From Ceratothoa steindachneri (lineage: Eukaryota; Arthropoda; Malacostraca; Isopoda; Cymothoidae), in contig OZ018329.1 of NCBI GenBank assembly GCA_963969495.1, positions 66,099,243 to 66,163,242 on the forward strand: a stretch of 64,000 nucleotides of DNA, written 5' to 3'. Below, piece after piece: positions 33,255 through 44,530 of this stretch. The position numbers and the translations under genes were made by a program. Below the pieces are notes generated by a model. The model saw only the letters and a list, made by a program, of their open reading frames with translations. It had not been told where the DNA came from and ran no database searches. Position 1 is the first letter of the stretch; each line of letters begins with the position of its first letter.

Positions 33255-33850
33255 AAGAGGCTCGAGATTGAAATTCACAACTAACTCGGGGGAGGGTTCT
33301 TCCAGGTGGAGCGTGATAGAAGGGAGAGCGGGAAGCTAGAAGTCCTCGTCCATCTGTCTTCCCTCTTCATCTTCTATTTTTATTTTTATTCTTCTTTCCT
33401 GGGCTTCTATTTCCATCCGACTTCTTTTCTTTTCTTCTTCTTTTATCTTTATTCATCTTTTTCTATCTTTACTCTCCCTTCTTGGACTTCTATTTTCATC
33501 TGTCTTCTTTCCACTTCTTCTATTTTTATCCTTATTCTTCTTTCTTCACTTCTTTTTCCATCTTTATTCTTCATTTTCTATTTCGCACTGTGTTATTGTT
33601 TCGTATAATATTCTTTTATTCCCTATTCTTAATTCTTCCATTTCCCTTTTCATCCGTATTAGCTTCTCTTCTCTTTATATTTTGAATTGTCTTTCTTCAC
33701 GCTCGATCCTTTGTTCGCTCTCAACGTATTCAATGAGTTCACGACCTTTGAGTCCGAATATTTGTCCTTGCTTGGGGAATATTTCGAGCGATGTAAACGC
33801 CATCTTATCGATCCAAAGATAAGAATATGCACTGGGAGAGTTGCCTTTGC
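33255..33850 (-). pseudogene. Gypsy-B Gag N-terminus and pre-RT linker
   Basis: Reads FPKQGQIFGLKGRELIEYVE and SEQRIEREERQ (about 33,690-33,790), homologous to the Gag start of Gypsy-A and -C. A long R/K/E-rich coiled-coil stretch with stops follows, down to about 33,340; it appears as a CT-rich tract on the plus strand. It fuses into the linker HLEEPSPELVVNFNLEPLRI (about 33,255-33,310). Everything between Gag start and linker (capsid, knuckle, protease, integrase) is deleted. Confidence 0.65.
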
Positions 33851-34092
33851 GTAACGTGCTTTGAGAAAAAGGGGTTATTAAAGTTCCCTACCAAAACGGG
33901 GTGGACAAGAGAAAACACTTAAAAAAAACAAAATTAGATAATCACCCTAACCTAACTAACTTTTGAAGCCCAAAACAAGAATTGCTGTTAACGTTGGAGT
34001 ATTTGTACTAATTTGGACGTTGGCAATGTTTGAATAAATATTTGAGATGTTGCTTTTAGTGATAACCTCACACACCTGATATCATTTATATA

Positions 34093-35023
34093 CGAGGGGC
34101 GGTCAATAAGTTTTGCGAATCGGTAGGGCAAAACAGAGCAAGTGGGATGGCTGTTTGTGGTAGTGTTAAGACAAGTTATGACAAGTCAGGACCTGCAGCC
34201 GCACGCTACTGCCTCGTCTATTTAAGAAGCAGTTGCTGATCGCAGATCGTCAGTCACAAATTTTTCAACACTGGAGAAGGTTGAGCACCGCACAGTGATC
34301 AAATTTTTGACCAAGGAAGGCAAGAATGCAAAAGAGATCCATGAACGCATGGTTACAGTGTACACCAACACCGCCCTTCCTATGCAACCATTGCTCGCTG
34401 GAATAGGGAGTTTCGCCATAGTTGTGAGTCCCTTGAAGTTGACCCCCGTCCAGGACGCCCGTCAGACGTGACCAACGAGGACAATGTGGCCCGTGTGGAG
34501 AGGATAATCCTCGAAAATCGACGGGTAAAGGTCGAAGAAATCGAGCGAGAACTTGGAAAATCACATGGAAGTGTTAACAACCTCATCCACGACAATTTGG
34601 CCATGACCAAGGCCTCTGCCCGTTGTGTCCCTAGAAACCTCACGCCCCATGATCGATTTCAACGTCGACAAAGTCCAAAAGGCCAGAGTTGTACAAGCTG
34701 TCTTGTGCGCGTGTGGATTCGAGGAGCACAACCATTTCCCCTACAGTCCAGATCTGACCCCTAGCGACTACTTTTTATTCCACCAGCTTAAGGCTGCACT
34801 GCGTGGACGCCGATTTGGGGAGGTTAAAGATGTCCCGCTCACCGTCCAGGAGTGGATTGAACAGCAGTCGGGAGATTTCTGGTTGTCGGGAATTCGAAGC
34901 CTCAGGGACAATGGCGCAAGTGAATTGAAGTCTTGGGTAGTTATATTAAAAAAATACTAAAACACATTTACTCATATCTCGTTTTCTTATATCCGAATTA
35001 TAAAACTTATTGACTGCTCTTCG
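34093..35023 (+). mobile_element. Mariner element, internally deleted
   Basis: TA target duplication at 34,091-34,092 and 35,024-35,025. The TIRs are about 31 bp: CGAGGGGCGGTCAATAAGTT left, CGAAGAGCAGTCAATAAGTT right (inverted), 24/31 matching overall. At 931 bp it is shorter than the usual ~1.3 kb. Confidence 0.9.
34245..34960 (+). pseudogene. Mariner transposase, deleted and frameshifted
   Basis: The N-terminal paired-type helix-turn-helix region is readable in pieces: VIKFLTKEGKNAKEIHERMV, APSYATIARWNREFRHS, DPRPGRPSDVTNEDNV and ILENRRVKVEEIERELGKSH. After a frame change the C-terminus reads HFPYSPDLTPSDYFLFHQLK, LRGRRFGEVKDV, and ends VVILKKY with a stop at 34,960. The third catalytic Asp (SPDLTPSDYF) is present. 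The first two Asp blocks are lost in a deletion around 34,640, where the remaining text jumps from the linker to VDKVQKARVV. Non-functional. Confidence 0.85.
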
Positions 35024-35025
35024 TA

Positions 35026-35704
35026 GATGAGCATTTTGTAGTCTTATGAGATTTTATAACCCTTGAATCTGATTGATCAATTTTGTAACGATTAAGTCCT
35101 AAATTATCTCAGTCCAAGTGCCCGGCATAGTTATGACCAAATTAATGAATAGCAGACATCCGAGGCAGGTTTCCACGCAGGACGATGGACCGGGGCAATC
35201 AGATTTTTAAGCCCTTGTTTAGCCAAAGCTTTCAAATCTTTGACTCAACAGATTAAATTAAATTACAGTAGAAAAAATAAATTAGTTATCGCAAGCTCCA
35301 ATCTGTGTCCTCAAGAAAACTAAATATTTTAGTAGTAACTAATTTAGTCTATATCGTAATTGTTTTTTATGGCTAGAAGAATAAAGTTAAATTTTAATGA
35401 GTTCCCTTTAGGCAGAGACTAGTCACACAAACCATATTTGTTTAATTATTTAATTTTGGGAATTGAATATATGGTAAAAATCCTTTTGGCACTTCTATGA
35501 ATATGATACATGGGCTTTATTATATGTATAGGGTGTTTCCGAAGTCATCCGCAGCAAGAAAATTTAACACATCATAAAATTACAATTAGTAATTGTTAAA
35601 AATGTTCCTGTGCTCAGTTTATTGGCCAATACAAATATTTTTGTTTTCATTTCTATTTTCATGTTCTCACTGTGGACGCTTATTTCAGTTTTCAACGAGT
35701 AGGT
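35026..35704. other. Non-coding stretch, nothing identified
   Basis: AT-rich. A TATAGGGTGTTTCCGAAGTC at about 35,527 resembles ends of other transposons, but I find no partner. Confidence 0.4.
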
Positions 35705-36100
35705 ATATGGGGATAAGTTGGTTGAGGTAACTCTGGTAAGCCTCAGAGAGTGATGCGATTACCAAAGGGTGATTTGTCACCGAATTATTGCACCATTCTT
35801 GGGGCAGCAAAATGGTTTGCTTGACTCGGCTGGGTGGCTGCCTAGTTGCTTCTTCAGTGAATGCCCTTCATTCATAAAGCTACGACTCTAAAAAGAAAGC
35901 TCTCTTCTGGTCTAGTAGGCTGGGTAAATTGGTGATCGAAGCTTTCTAAAAAGATAAATGGAATTTTAGAGTTGGATTCAAACGTCTTTATTTGGCGGGA
36001 GCGTGGACTAGTTTTTAGTGAATAAATAGAAGATATCTCTATCTCTCGATTTAAGGTTCTTAAGGTGTATGAAGGTAGAATTTCGCGGTAGATATGATAA
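35705..36100 (-). mobile_element. Solo LTR of the CsRn1-like Gypsy-E family
   Basis: The reverse complement aligns with 51,780-52,178 upstream of Gypsy-E over about 400 bp. Shared text includes ACCAACTTATCCC, CCAAGAATGGTG-like, GACTCGG/CGAGTC, CCTAGTTGC, GTGAATGCC, AGAAAGCTCTCTTCT, TAGGCTGGGTAAATTGGTGA and ACTAGTCC. No internal region accompanies it. Exact ends and TSD are not resolved. Confidence 0.7.
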
Positions 36101-36276
36101 TATAGTGTTGAAATTCGAAGTAGGATATGTAAGGATATGTTAGTGAGGGAATGTCTGTGCAGTTACCAGTTGACTGGATGGTCCTTTCCTTTCATTTCTT
36201 CTCACTTCCTATCACCTTCCTACTCCTTTTCTGTTGACTAAATAATCAATATTAAATTGTATTATTAGTCTCAGGC

Positions 36277-37804
36277 TTACACAAACCTTGGAACTGGATT
36301 CGTTCTTATCTTTTTCATGCTACTAGGGAATTGAAGTTTAATATCGATTCCCTCTCTTAGCCTCAGTCTATGCTCCCAACTATTTCTGATCTCTTCCTCA
36401 TTCTTTCTCCAAATTTCTACTGCCCTCTCATGTAAAACTATAATGACCGGTTTCATTCTTACTTCCCTATGTAATTCTTCTTGCCTTCTCCTGTCCATTC
36501 GCCTGATGCCTGTAATCCATCGAGTATTTTGTTTTTGTACCCTCTGAATTTTAATCAAGCCACTCTTAGGACTACTATGTAGTGGAACAGCTGGGTACAG
36601 TAGGGTGGCTCTGACTATTGCCATGTAGAGTTTTCTCTTGTAACTGAGCGACAGCCGTGCAAACTATCATATCCGCTACATGTGTTCTGTACATAGCTTT
36701 ACAATTTTCAGACCCGATAATTTAGCTTCTCCCTAATATTCATATCCTTAGCCCTCAACTCTAATGTTCTCTATCTTCCTCCTGTTGATGGGTATCACTG
36801 CAAATTTATCACTATTGGTCTTTATCTTCAATTTCTTCTCGTATCTATTTAAGTTCAGGATATCTTTTGCTGTATTCTAGGCTGCATTCCTTGGTGTTCT
36901 AGTTTAGGTCGCAATATTATGTGTGACGTAGTCTGCAAACTGGACATATGTCGGAATGAATGACGTAGAGGACCGGGGAGAAGCAGCTCCCCTGTAGGAG
37001 CCCCTCCTTTATTTTAAAAATTGGCCATTCATAGCATCCGAAAACCATATAGGCCCTTCTGTTGCTAATAAAACTGCATAACAGCCTAGTCATTTTCTTG
37101 CCAAGCTCTATCTTCACCAGTTTATATTTGAGACCATACGTCCACACCTTGTGAACTACCTGCTGCACCTCGCGCGCCACTAGGTCAACCATCTTATCCT
37201 CACTCTTTGCTTTGACCAGCTTCTCTGTAATCAGCTCTATGGCCATCTCCGTACATTTTTTTTTCCTCAATCTGTACTGTTGGGGATCGAACTTACGGTT
37301 GGTGTCTAGGGGATTAAACAATCTGCTGCATACAATTTTTGTCAATACTTTGGCTATACAATTGAGCAGTGAGGTAGTTCTGTACCCGTTGACTGGCATT
37401 GTTGACTTGCCCGGTTTTGGAACAAAAAACATTTTGGGCACTTTCAATCTCTCCGGGAAGTATTCGATGTTCCAGCATGCATTGAAAATTTCCAACATCC
37501 ACCTCCACGCTCTCCGGGAGCTCACTTTAGTTAGCCTTGATGGCCCTAATGCTTTCTGAAAAAAAGGCCTGACTACCGACCCTAATTCCTCCATCTTTAT
37601 CTTTCCATCATCTCTAATGTCATCCTCCTCCTCGTTATTATGAGGGATCCTGTCGAGCGGGTAGATCTTGCCCAGATGGAGCTTCAGTTCCTCCATGATC
37701 CTTGTTTCGTGTTCTGCGTCAAAGTTCTCACTATGTTCACTCGTGATGTTAAATACATGACTAGAGTGGTCCCTAAAAAACTCCTCTATTTCCTCTACTT
37801 TCAT
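36277..37804 (-). pseudogene. LINE C ORF2: reverse transcriptase, broken
   Basis: RT of a non-LTR retrotransposon. Pre-RT and fingers: WNIEYFPERLKVPKMFFVPK, PVNGYRTTSLLNCIAKVLTK and KFDPQQYRLRK. The motif A region is degraded (KMVDLVAREVQQVVHKVW). Motif B: KEGLLQGSCFSPVLY (36,960-37,010). Motif C: YVQFADYVT (about 36,920-36,945), where the second catalytic Asp is Tyr. The C-terminal frame 36,624-36,277 has ATLLYPAVPLHSSPK and a lysine/arginine-rich tail (MDRRRQEELHREVRMKP). A frameshift and stops lie between 36,624 and 36,917. Not functional. Confidence 0.85.
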
Positions 37805-38079
37805 TATGTATCCATTGCCTATTTTAATCTTTAGCTTTCTCGATGATGAAGTACCCTGTAATCTCTAGTCTATCAATCAAACCCTCCCATATCCTCTCTT
37901 TTTCTATCAACATCAGATGGCTTACTTCTCTTTGGAGCTTACGTTTTCTCTTGTATAGCTAAATAGTCGGCCTTATGCCTCTCGTCCGTTGATTGATTAC
38001 TTCCAGTTCTAGCATATTTGGTCTTATTTCAGGTGAACACTTTGGAGCCGGGAGTGTTCTTATAGCCACTTTAGCATGC

Positions 38080-38731
38080 TAACTTCCTCTTTTGACTTTA
38101 TTCTAGAATCTTACCTTTCTATTTCCCGGCCGATATCTTGAACACCTTTGCCTTTCATCAATGGAGGCCGGTAGTTTACCAGCACCTCTCAGAATTTGTC
38201 TCACTCTCCCTTTGCATATTGTTTCTTGACCGGAAGAGTCACTTGGATTGGACGTAGTGCCAGCAATACCGTGATTAAATTGTGATCCGTTGGGAACACA
38301 GGACTCGGTTTGACGAACGTATTCCAGTGAAAATCTCTACTGATTAATACTATGTCTGGCTTTGTAGCTGCTCTGTCCGTGACGTATGCGGGAATGTCCT
38401 ACCCAGCTCGAACCACTATATCCTTATTTTTTTAATAAATCCAGGTTCTTCTCTAATCCTGTTATCTGAGGTACATCCTGAGTGCATGGAGAGAGCATTC
38501 AAGTTACCAAGATAAACCACCGGAGTGTTTCTTCCGAATACCCCAATATAATTAAGAAGGAGCAAATAGTTTATTTTATGGGATAGGTAACCCTCACCCT
38601 GTTTATAAGAACTGGTAGCGTCTGGATGTTCAATTCTATTGCCATATAGCTCTCGTCCAAGTTTTCAAATTCCCTATGCTCTATACCTTTCTTTACAGCA
38701 ACTATTATACCATCGAACCTTATTTCGAGTG
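38080..38731 (-). pseudogene. LINE C ORF2: endonuclease, C-terminal part
   Basis: Apurinic-type (EEP) endonuclease fragment. It reads EIRFDGIIVAVKKGIEHREF and ENLDESYMAIELNIQT directly after the Gypsy-C boundary. Near 38,490 the text YLGNLNALSMHSGC corresponds to the GDxNA block, with Asp changed to Asn. Further text down to 38,080 is stop-ridden. The first part of the same domain is at 45,485-45,680. Confidence 0.6.
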
Positions 38732-39796
38732 TGTCGAAGTGTGGCTAAGTGTACGGGAATATGCGTACAGAGGCTCTAAGGTACGCCAAGCAAGGCGACA
38801 ACTGTTATTGTTCTAAGAGTGCGATTTGAATAGATAGCGGCAGCTGCGTGACCAAAGAATATACAAAACACAACGACAAAAATAGATTTTAATAGACACT
38901 AAGTAAAAGGTACAACAAGAACAAGACGAGATTATGTTCTGAATACTAATTAGATAAGCTGGGTTATTGAATGGTCAAAATGGAAGATTTAGGGAGGTGA
39001 GTAATTTAGTTCCTTTGAACCTCGAGGGTAAAGCGGGACAAACTTGGGGGACGTCTTGGTGACCTTAATTACTTACGGCGGGAAGCCACAAACCAGCAGT
39101 GGTCGGCGCTACTTTCTCGAACTTGTGTTTTGTGAGATGCGGGCCTCTTATCCTCAAGAGGTCACCGGACGAACTTCGAAGGGGGATGGGGATGACTTCT
39201 CCAACCTCGGCTTGAGCGAGCTATCGGGCCTCTTGTCCTCAAGAGGTCATCAGAAGAACTTCGGAAGACGGTTTCTCCAATCCTTGATCTGTATGAGGTT
39301 GAGAAAGGCTGACGTTGCCTCACGAGACTCTTCTTCCTGATTCGTTGAATTGAAATTCTATCGGGGAAGTATCGTCTAACCAAATCTGTCTGTAATCCTG
39401 GAGAGGGTACATATATACCCGGAGTTCTCAACAACAGGGCAAGAGAGAGGCCCTCTCGAATCTTCGATATCGGCCGTGACAAACCGAGCGTCTCCTTGCA
39501 GGGAAGTATCAACGGCAAAGATCAGCGGACCAGACATACGACTAGCGGCTGGAGCCATAAAAGCTGTTCGCAGCGAACCTACAAAATAATCTCCGAGACC
39601 GAAAGGGGGAGGGGATTGAGACGGCGGAAGGTAGCCTCAATTTTAGCGTCATCCCTCGTGTCAATTTTGCGGAGACCTGGCGGCAAGTCCAAAAAGGGTG
39701 AAGTTGGAGGGGGGGGGGGAGTAACGGCTCGCTTTCTTTGCCAAGTAATATCTTAGGAGGTGGGGAAATAATATTATTCTAGGGGATACTTCTGCA
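38732..39796 (-). repeat. Gypsy-C 3' LTR
   Basis: Plus-strand start TGTCGAAGTGTGGCTAAGTG, end TACTTCTGCA, followed by CTCCTCCCTATCC, the complement of a polypurine tract. Collinear with 44,280-45,484 and the solo LTR at 60,075-61,349. Confidence 0.85.
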
Positions 39797-40059
39797 CTCC
39801 TCCCTATCCAAAGACATTTTTTCAGCGCAGGGCACTTTGGAGCGAAAAAACTATCTACAATAATTTCCTCAAGAGGAGAACTTATAAAGCTATAATTTTA
39901 ACGTTTACCAACAGAGAAAAAAACATAACATTACACGAGATTTACATATGTGTAACCACAGATAACTTAATCTATACATACACACATACAATATCAACCA
40001 AGCAAGAAAAATAGTATTTATAATAATGATTCAAACGTGAATCTTACTATACACTATAC

Positions 40060-40640
40060 AGGTTGTTGGAGGAGGTCTTCTATTGGATTCCTATTCAAAC
40101 TATCGGCTAGGCAGTTGTTGGTGTCTTTAACGCATTAAACGGCCATTTTGGCTTTTACATCTTTTTAGGTACGCCAGAGGTTTGTGATCACTTTTGACAG
40201 TAAATTCTTTACCTATGAGATACATCCTAAACCTATTAATAGGTCACACTATGCCTAACGCTTCAAGATCTATGGTGCTACCATATCGTACAGAATATCC
40301 CACTATATCGCCATCATATTGGACGAGATCACAACCTAGGCCATCCTGGGAGGCATCGATACGAACACGGAATGTTTTATTAGGATTCGGTAATCTCAAG
40401 ATAGGGGGAAAGACTAGCTTGTCCTTTAACTGGTGGAAGCGATCTTCCGCGGAATGAATCTGTAGTAGAATGAGGTCAAATGGCGCCGACGTGCGCTTCT
40501 GTATCAACGTGGACTCGGAGGTCACCGCACGGAGCTGGTGAAAACGTAGGAACCTAGGCAAGGAGACAGCCGACGCTATTATAACTCGCCCCAGCTGTTT
40601 TTGCCTAGAGACCGCTGCCCTCCCCCCCCACTCGGCCACC
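40060..40640 (-). pseudogene. Gypsy-C RNase H and a second RT thumb
   Basis: RNase H text: FPPILRLPNPNKTFRV, RIDASQDGLGCDLVQYDGDI, then after a stop INRFRMYLIGKEF and SDHKPLAYLKR. Upstream, TLIQKRTSAPF and EDRFHQLKDKL repeat the thumb-to-RNase H junction that is also present at 41,580-41,690 (LNDMLKRTAPDPVKWT). This suggests two overlapping copies or a duplication around the interruption. Confidence 0.7.
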
Positions 40641-41452
40641 TCTCAGCGACCATTCGGGCTTTCCGCTCAAAGATTGAAATCCGTTGGACATTCCAACAAT
40701 CGTTATCAAGATTCCCCCTTCCCCCGAAGGATTTGCCGACTTTTTCTCAAGATCGCGCGCACGTTTGGAGCCTCCTCACCAGGCAGCTCTATAACGCTTC
40801 GACTGAGTTGAGAGAGCAGCACTGTTAGACTTCCACCTACTCTGACGAACGAGCTAAAGGACGCTCTCCCCCACCCACCATCGGCGATTTTGATTCAAGT
40901 AAAGGCTAAATCGATCCGTGAACTCTGCCTTAGTCAATCGGCAAGCTACAACATCAGTGAAATCTGCCCTAGTCAATTGGCAAGGACTGACAAGGTTTCC
41001 CGACCTAGAAGACGACTAGTGCTCCCGCGTATGAAGCCAGAGGTTAACCAACTTCTTCCGTCGCTTCATTGTACCCCAACTGGACCCCTTTCGGCAACGA
41101 GCACATAAGGTATTCGTAAGCGTTGCCCCCTGCAGATTGATCTTAAATCTGGCTTATCCATTTGCTCCATTATTTGTGTAAAGAACCCAGTTTAAAATCC
41201 CCCTTTAAATCACCAACTGTATCTGACCTCTTTAATCCCTTAATTAACCTACCTAATTGCGAGTAGATCTTTGACCCCTTGTCTGAGAGACTATTTCATT
41301 TAAACCCAATTTCTATGTAAATATATATATCATTTCGTTGTAAGTAAAGTTATATTTTCTTCTTTGTCTTTATTTTGCAAACCCAGCGCGTACCAGCTAC
41401 CTGTTAATCATTGGCCAACTTGCACTCTGAAATATTTGTTTAAAAGAACCCC
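40641..41452 (+). other. LTR-like interruption inside Gypsy-C
   Basis: About 0.8-1 kb without coding text, with a C-rich first half and a TGTAAATATATATATC ... AGTAAAGTTATATTTTCTTC second half like the R/U5 region of an LTR. It contains the 31-bp-spaced duplication 'CTGCCTTAGTCAATCGGCAAG' / 'CTGCCCTAGTCAATTGGCAAG' (40,925-40,985). I could not define ends or a TSD. Confidence 0.35.
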
Positions 41453-41836
41453 TCAAAGTAATGATAAACCATCCCCACTGGACTCATAACAATTTCCCCT
41501 TTCACTATCGGTCTTTAACCAACTTTCGGCCCAAGCCCCAAAGTACCTACGTATATATAAATATAGAGTCTGGCCATTCCACCACAGAGTCCACTTGACT
41601 GGATCTGGGGCCGTTCTCTTAAGCATGTCGTTAAGGGGCGAGGCTATGGCAGCGAAATTCAGCACATAACGACGATAGCATGACACGGGAAACCCTTCCA
41701 ATAAGCCAAGCAATTGAGACATCTCATTAGGGGCGAGATTGGGGTTTACGTTTAAGTCGGAGTTAGGCTCCGCTTGGGGGGAAGGAAGAGACGGCAGGGG
41801 TTCCTCATCGTCTACTTCTAAGCACACCGTTTGGAC
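41453..41836 (-). pseudogene. Gypsy-C pre-RT linker and RT thumb
   Basis: Open for 124 codons. Anchor VQTVCLEVDDEEPLPSLP (from 41,836) matches SQTVCIQPDADYPPPS of Gypsy-A. It continues with SDLNVNPNLAPNEMSQLLGL, equivalent to Gypsy-A DIDAQLTPRQKSQLQEL. The RT body is deleted and the text jumps to SCYRRYVLNFAAIASPLNDM and DPVKWT, the RT thumb, after which it degenerates. Confidence 0.75.
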
Positions 41837-41879
41837 CAGACATACGGGTTCAACGGGATAGGAGTGTCCCTCGCTTGAC

Positions 41880-42455
41880 GGGGTAGGAATGGGTTCCTAC
41901 TAGGTCGATTGAGAGCCGGGCGAAGGGCTTGGCCATTCTCGGGGTCTTTTAAAGGGGGGCGGGGGCTACACGCCCTTCGGAGGTAAGCTTCTGGCAACGG
42001 ATAAAGGACTTGCAGAAGTCGATAATTTATTTGGCCGCTACTGGCCAAAAGAAATATTTAATAACTCGCTGTGCCGTTTTATTATGACCGAAATATCTGG
42101 CCATTAGGCCATCATGAGATATCTTTAGAACGTGTTCGATATTCTTTTTTCTGGGCACATAAACGCGTTGGTCGACGATTTCCAGGTAAACAGAAGAACG
42201 GTATACAAACGCGTCCTTCACGGTGTATTCGATCTTCCGATCGCCTCGCACCGTTTCAGCCTCCTTCTTCTTTTCTTTTTTCCCACAGGGGTTGTAATTG
42301 GGGCCAATTCCTCGGCGCCTCAGCACTTTGGACATTCGTAGCGAGGTCAATGTCTGTGGGCGATAGGGGTACCGGAAGCGATACATCCTTCTCGGCTTGG
42401 GTCCTGGTAAGGACCAGCTGAGAAATTGGATTTTGGGAGAGCTGTGCGATTTCAT
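41880..42455 (-). pseudogene. Gypsy-C integrase zinc domain and core start, upstream of RT
   Basis: After anchor KKKKEAETVRGDRK (ETVRG at 42,243-42,257) come VYLEIVDQRVYVPRKKN and the HHCC domain HDGLMARYFGHNKTAQRVIK, YFFWP, then after a stop IIDFCKSFIRCQKLTS. The His pair and last Cys are present, and one Cys of the final CxxC is replaced by Phe. The typical junction to the catalytic core follows: TPRMAKPFARLSIDLVGT, whose Asp would be the first of DDE. The rest of the core is deleted and the pre-RT linker begins. Integration is its family role. Its place before RT is the unusual point. Confidence 0.8.
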
Positions 42456-42539
42456 CGGAGCCGCGACTACGTTGGCCCATCCGGTGAAGTACTGACACTG
42501 AATATGGCACTATACCACTGGGAACCTGGTGCTACGACC

Positions 42540-42680
42540 TAAGAGGTCATGCACCAACGCGAACCTCTCACACTAGGGACTTACGAGAGGTAGTAGTTTT
42601 TAGGAAACTACTACACAGGTGCAACCTGTATCTCTAACCAAGGTTCACACTAGGCAACCATTTACTGCGCCATTTTTAAA
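42540..42680 (-). pseudogene. Gypsy-C aspartic protease remnant
   Basis: TLVRDTGCTCVVVS, then a stop and KLLPLVSP, nearly identical to the Gypsy-A protease (LVRDTGCTCFIVSDELLP). The DTG triad is intact, but stops flank it. Confidence 0.75.
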
Positions 42681-42689
42681 ATGGAGTCC

Positions 42690-43870
42690 ACCGGGGGAAC
42701 TCTCGTTGAACAGGAAATTTATCTGCTGATCCGGGGGAGAGGGAGTAGGGGCCGCTGGCGATGTGGCTGGCAGATTAGGCGAGAGGGCAGCAGAGATTTA
42801 GGCGACCTGGTGACTCGACGAGGTCCTAGGTTGAGAATTTGGGGGGCAATTGTAACTTAAGTGCCAGGGGGCCACACGTAAGGCATACAATTAGTCTACG
42901 GGAGTAGTTGCTAGGCGTGGAAAGGAGTAACGGGGATTCACGTCCTTTTCTTGTCTCAGTGGGTGAGGCCTGTACTAGCTCGGCGCCTGCACTTTTACGG
43001 AGCCATTGTTGCCCTTGGGTTAGCTTCGGTTAAACCCAAACTTGTGTTTGGGGAAGAGGATATAGTTCTTTATGACCTCCTTGGGGCAGAGGTCGTGAGT
43101 GGAAGCGTGAAGGTCGGCTTCTTCCACACACTCCTTGAAAGTGGACGCTCTTCTGTCCGCTATGAAGGCCCTTAGTTCGCGAAGGAGGGTCGATATTAGT
43201 TAATCCCTTAGAATGAAGTAAACTAGCGACTCACAATCATTTGATAGTTGTGCGGAATTCAGCCAGAATTGGAAATTACGCCGAAGTGTGAATTCAACTT
43301 GCCTGTTGGCTTGGCCTGGCTGTATTCACGCGGAACGGAATCTAACTCTATAAAATTCAGGATTCGTGCTAATTGCAGAAAGAAGTTCTGCGTTTAGGGT
43401 TGAGTAATTAAGGGTGGCCTCTAAAGGGAGCGAAATGAATATGTCGCGAAGACGAGGATTTAAGAGTGGAAGTAACCGGGTGACCCCATGTGATTCTAAT
43501 TCCAAATTGTTGACTTCTAAGATCTTCTCGATGTGCGTTAAATAAGAGCAAAAATCTTCTTCATCTTTGTATGCGGGAAGTTTTAGTGAGGATACTTAGC
43601 CTGTTCATTTCGAGATTATCTCTCTCATGCTGCCTAATTGTTTCATTCTCTTCTGCTTCTCTCTGTGCTTTTTTTGCTTCCACTTCTCTCTGTGATTTTC
43701 TTTCGTCAATTTATACTTTGCTCTGTGCTTCTCTTTCTCTGGGCTTTCCTTTCCAAACGTTCGTTACGTTTCTCTTCCTGGAGGTAAGCGATTAAATCTT
43801 TCCTAGATAAGCCTAGGATCTGCCCTTGCTTATAAAAGTGATCGAATGAGACATCCGAGATATGGTACTT
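42690..43870 (-). pseudogene. Gypsy-C Gag remnant
   Basis: Starts near 43,860 with FYKQGQILGLSRKDLIAYLQ followed by a K/R/E-rich coiled coil (KRNERLERKAQRKREAQSK ...), as in Gypsy-A and -B. Beyond 43,560 frames are degraded. A capsid-like stretch (FNAHREDLRSQQFGIR; LKSSSSRHIHFAPF) spans 43,400-43,560, so here the Gag core missing from Gypsy-A is at least partly present. I do not see an intact zinc knuckle near 42,850-42,950. Confidence 0.6.
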
Positions 43871-44279
43871 CCGTCCTTTGCACACGAAAACGCTACCAGA
43901 GCTATTGAAGCTTTACCCAATACAAATATAAATTCTACTAGCGATGAAAAATATTAAAATTCCTAAAAAAAATCGGGCAAACTCAAATAAAAAAATAAAT
44001 AAATAAATGAATAAACAAATAAGAAATCTGTCTCACGACACACAAAGAGGAGAACGGTTACTATTACCGCTTTTAGGCAACTAGAAAAACTCTTAACACA
44101 CCACACAAGAATGGGCTTAAAAATTGGTTGTTACCCGTTAATCAAAACGAAAATTGTCCTAATATATTGGTGTTCAGATATTCTTGGTAATGCAGCTGCT
44201 ATCAATTGAACTTAGTGCTTCAAAATCAGATAGGGAGGACCCAAATACTGACGCTAAATTATATATATATATAACTTTA

Positions 44280-44473
44280 TGTCGAGGTATGGCCAAGTGT
44301 ACAGGAATATGCGCACACAGGCTCTAAGGTACGCTAAGCAAGGCGACAACTGTGATTGTTCTAAAAGTGCGATTTGAATAGATAGCGGCAGCTGCGTGAC
44401 CAAGGAATATTCCAAACACAACGAAAAATATATATTTTAATACACACTAAATAAAAGCCACAACAATAAATAT

Positions 44474-44530
<57 letters not shown>

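Larger units (their letters stand above)
31023..34092 (-). mobile_element. Gypsy-B: 5'-truncated LTR retrotransposon
   Basis: Minus-strand relative of Gypsy-A. It consists of the 3' LTR (31,023-31,926), about 440 bp of non-coding DNA, RNase H and RT thumb (32,368-33,122), a pre-RT linker, and the Gag coiled-coil start (33,300-33,850). It reaches a PBS-like TGATATCAGGTGTGTGAGG (complement at 34,064-34,084). Its 5' LTR is missing: a mariner begins exactly at the TA tract that should separate LTR and PBS. Protease, zinc knuckle and integrase are deleted. Confidence 0.8.

Noticed and set aside
33306..33685. Phe/Ser-rich open frames of 100 and 67 codons, plus strand
   Set aside because: Antisense of the Gypsy-B Gag coiled coil; the A/G-rich minus strand is the coding one.
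39044..39756. Open frames in the Gypsy-C LTRs (also 44,861-45,378 and 60,344-61,034)
   Set aside because: The frames are in LTR sequence present in three copies, and the peptides have no motif.
43571..43795. 74-codon hydrophobic frame that looks like a membrane protein
   Set aside because: Antisense shadow of the Gypsy-C Gag coiled coil.
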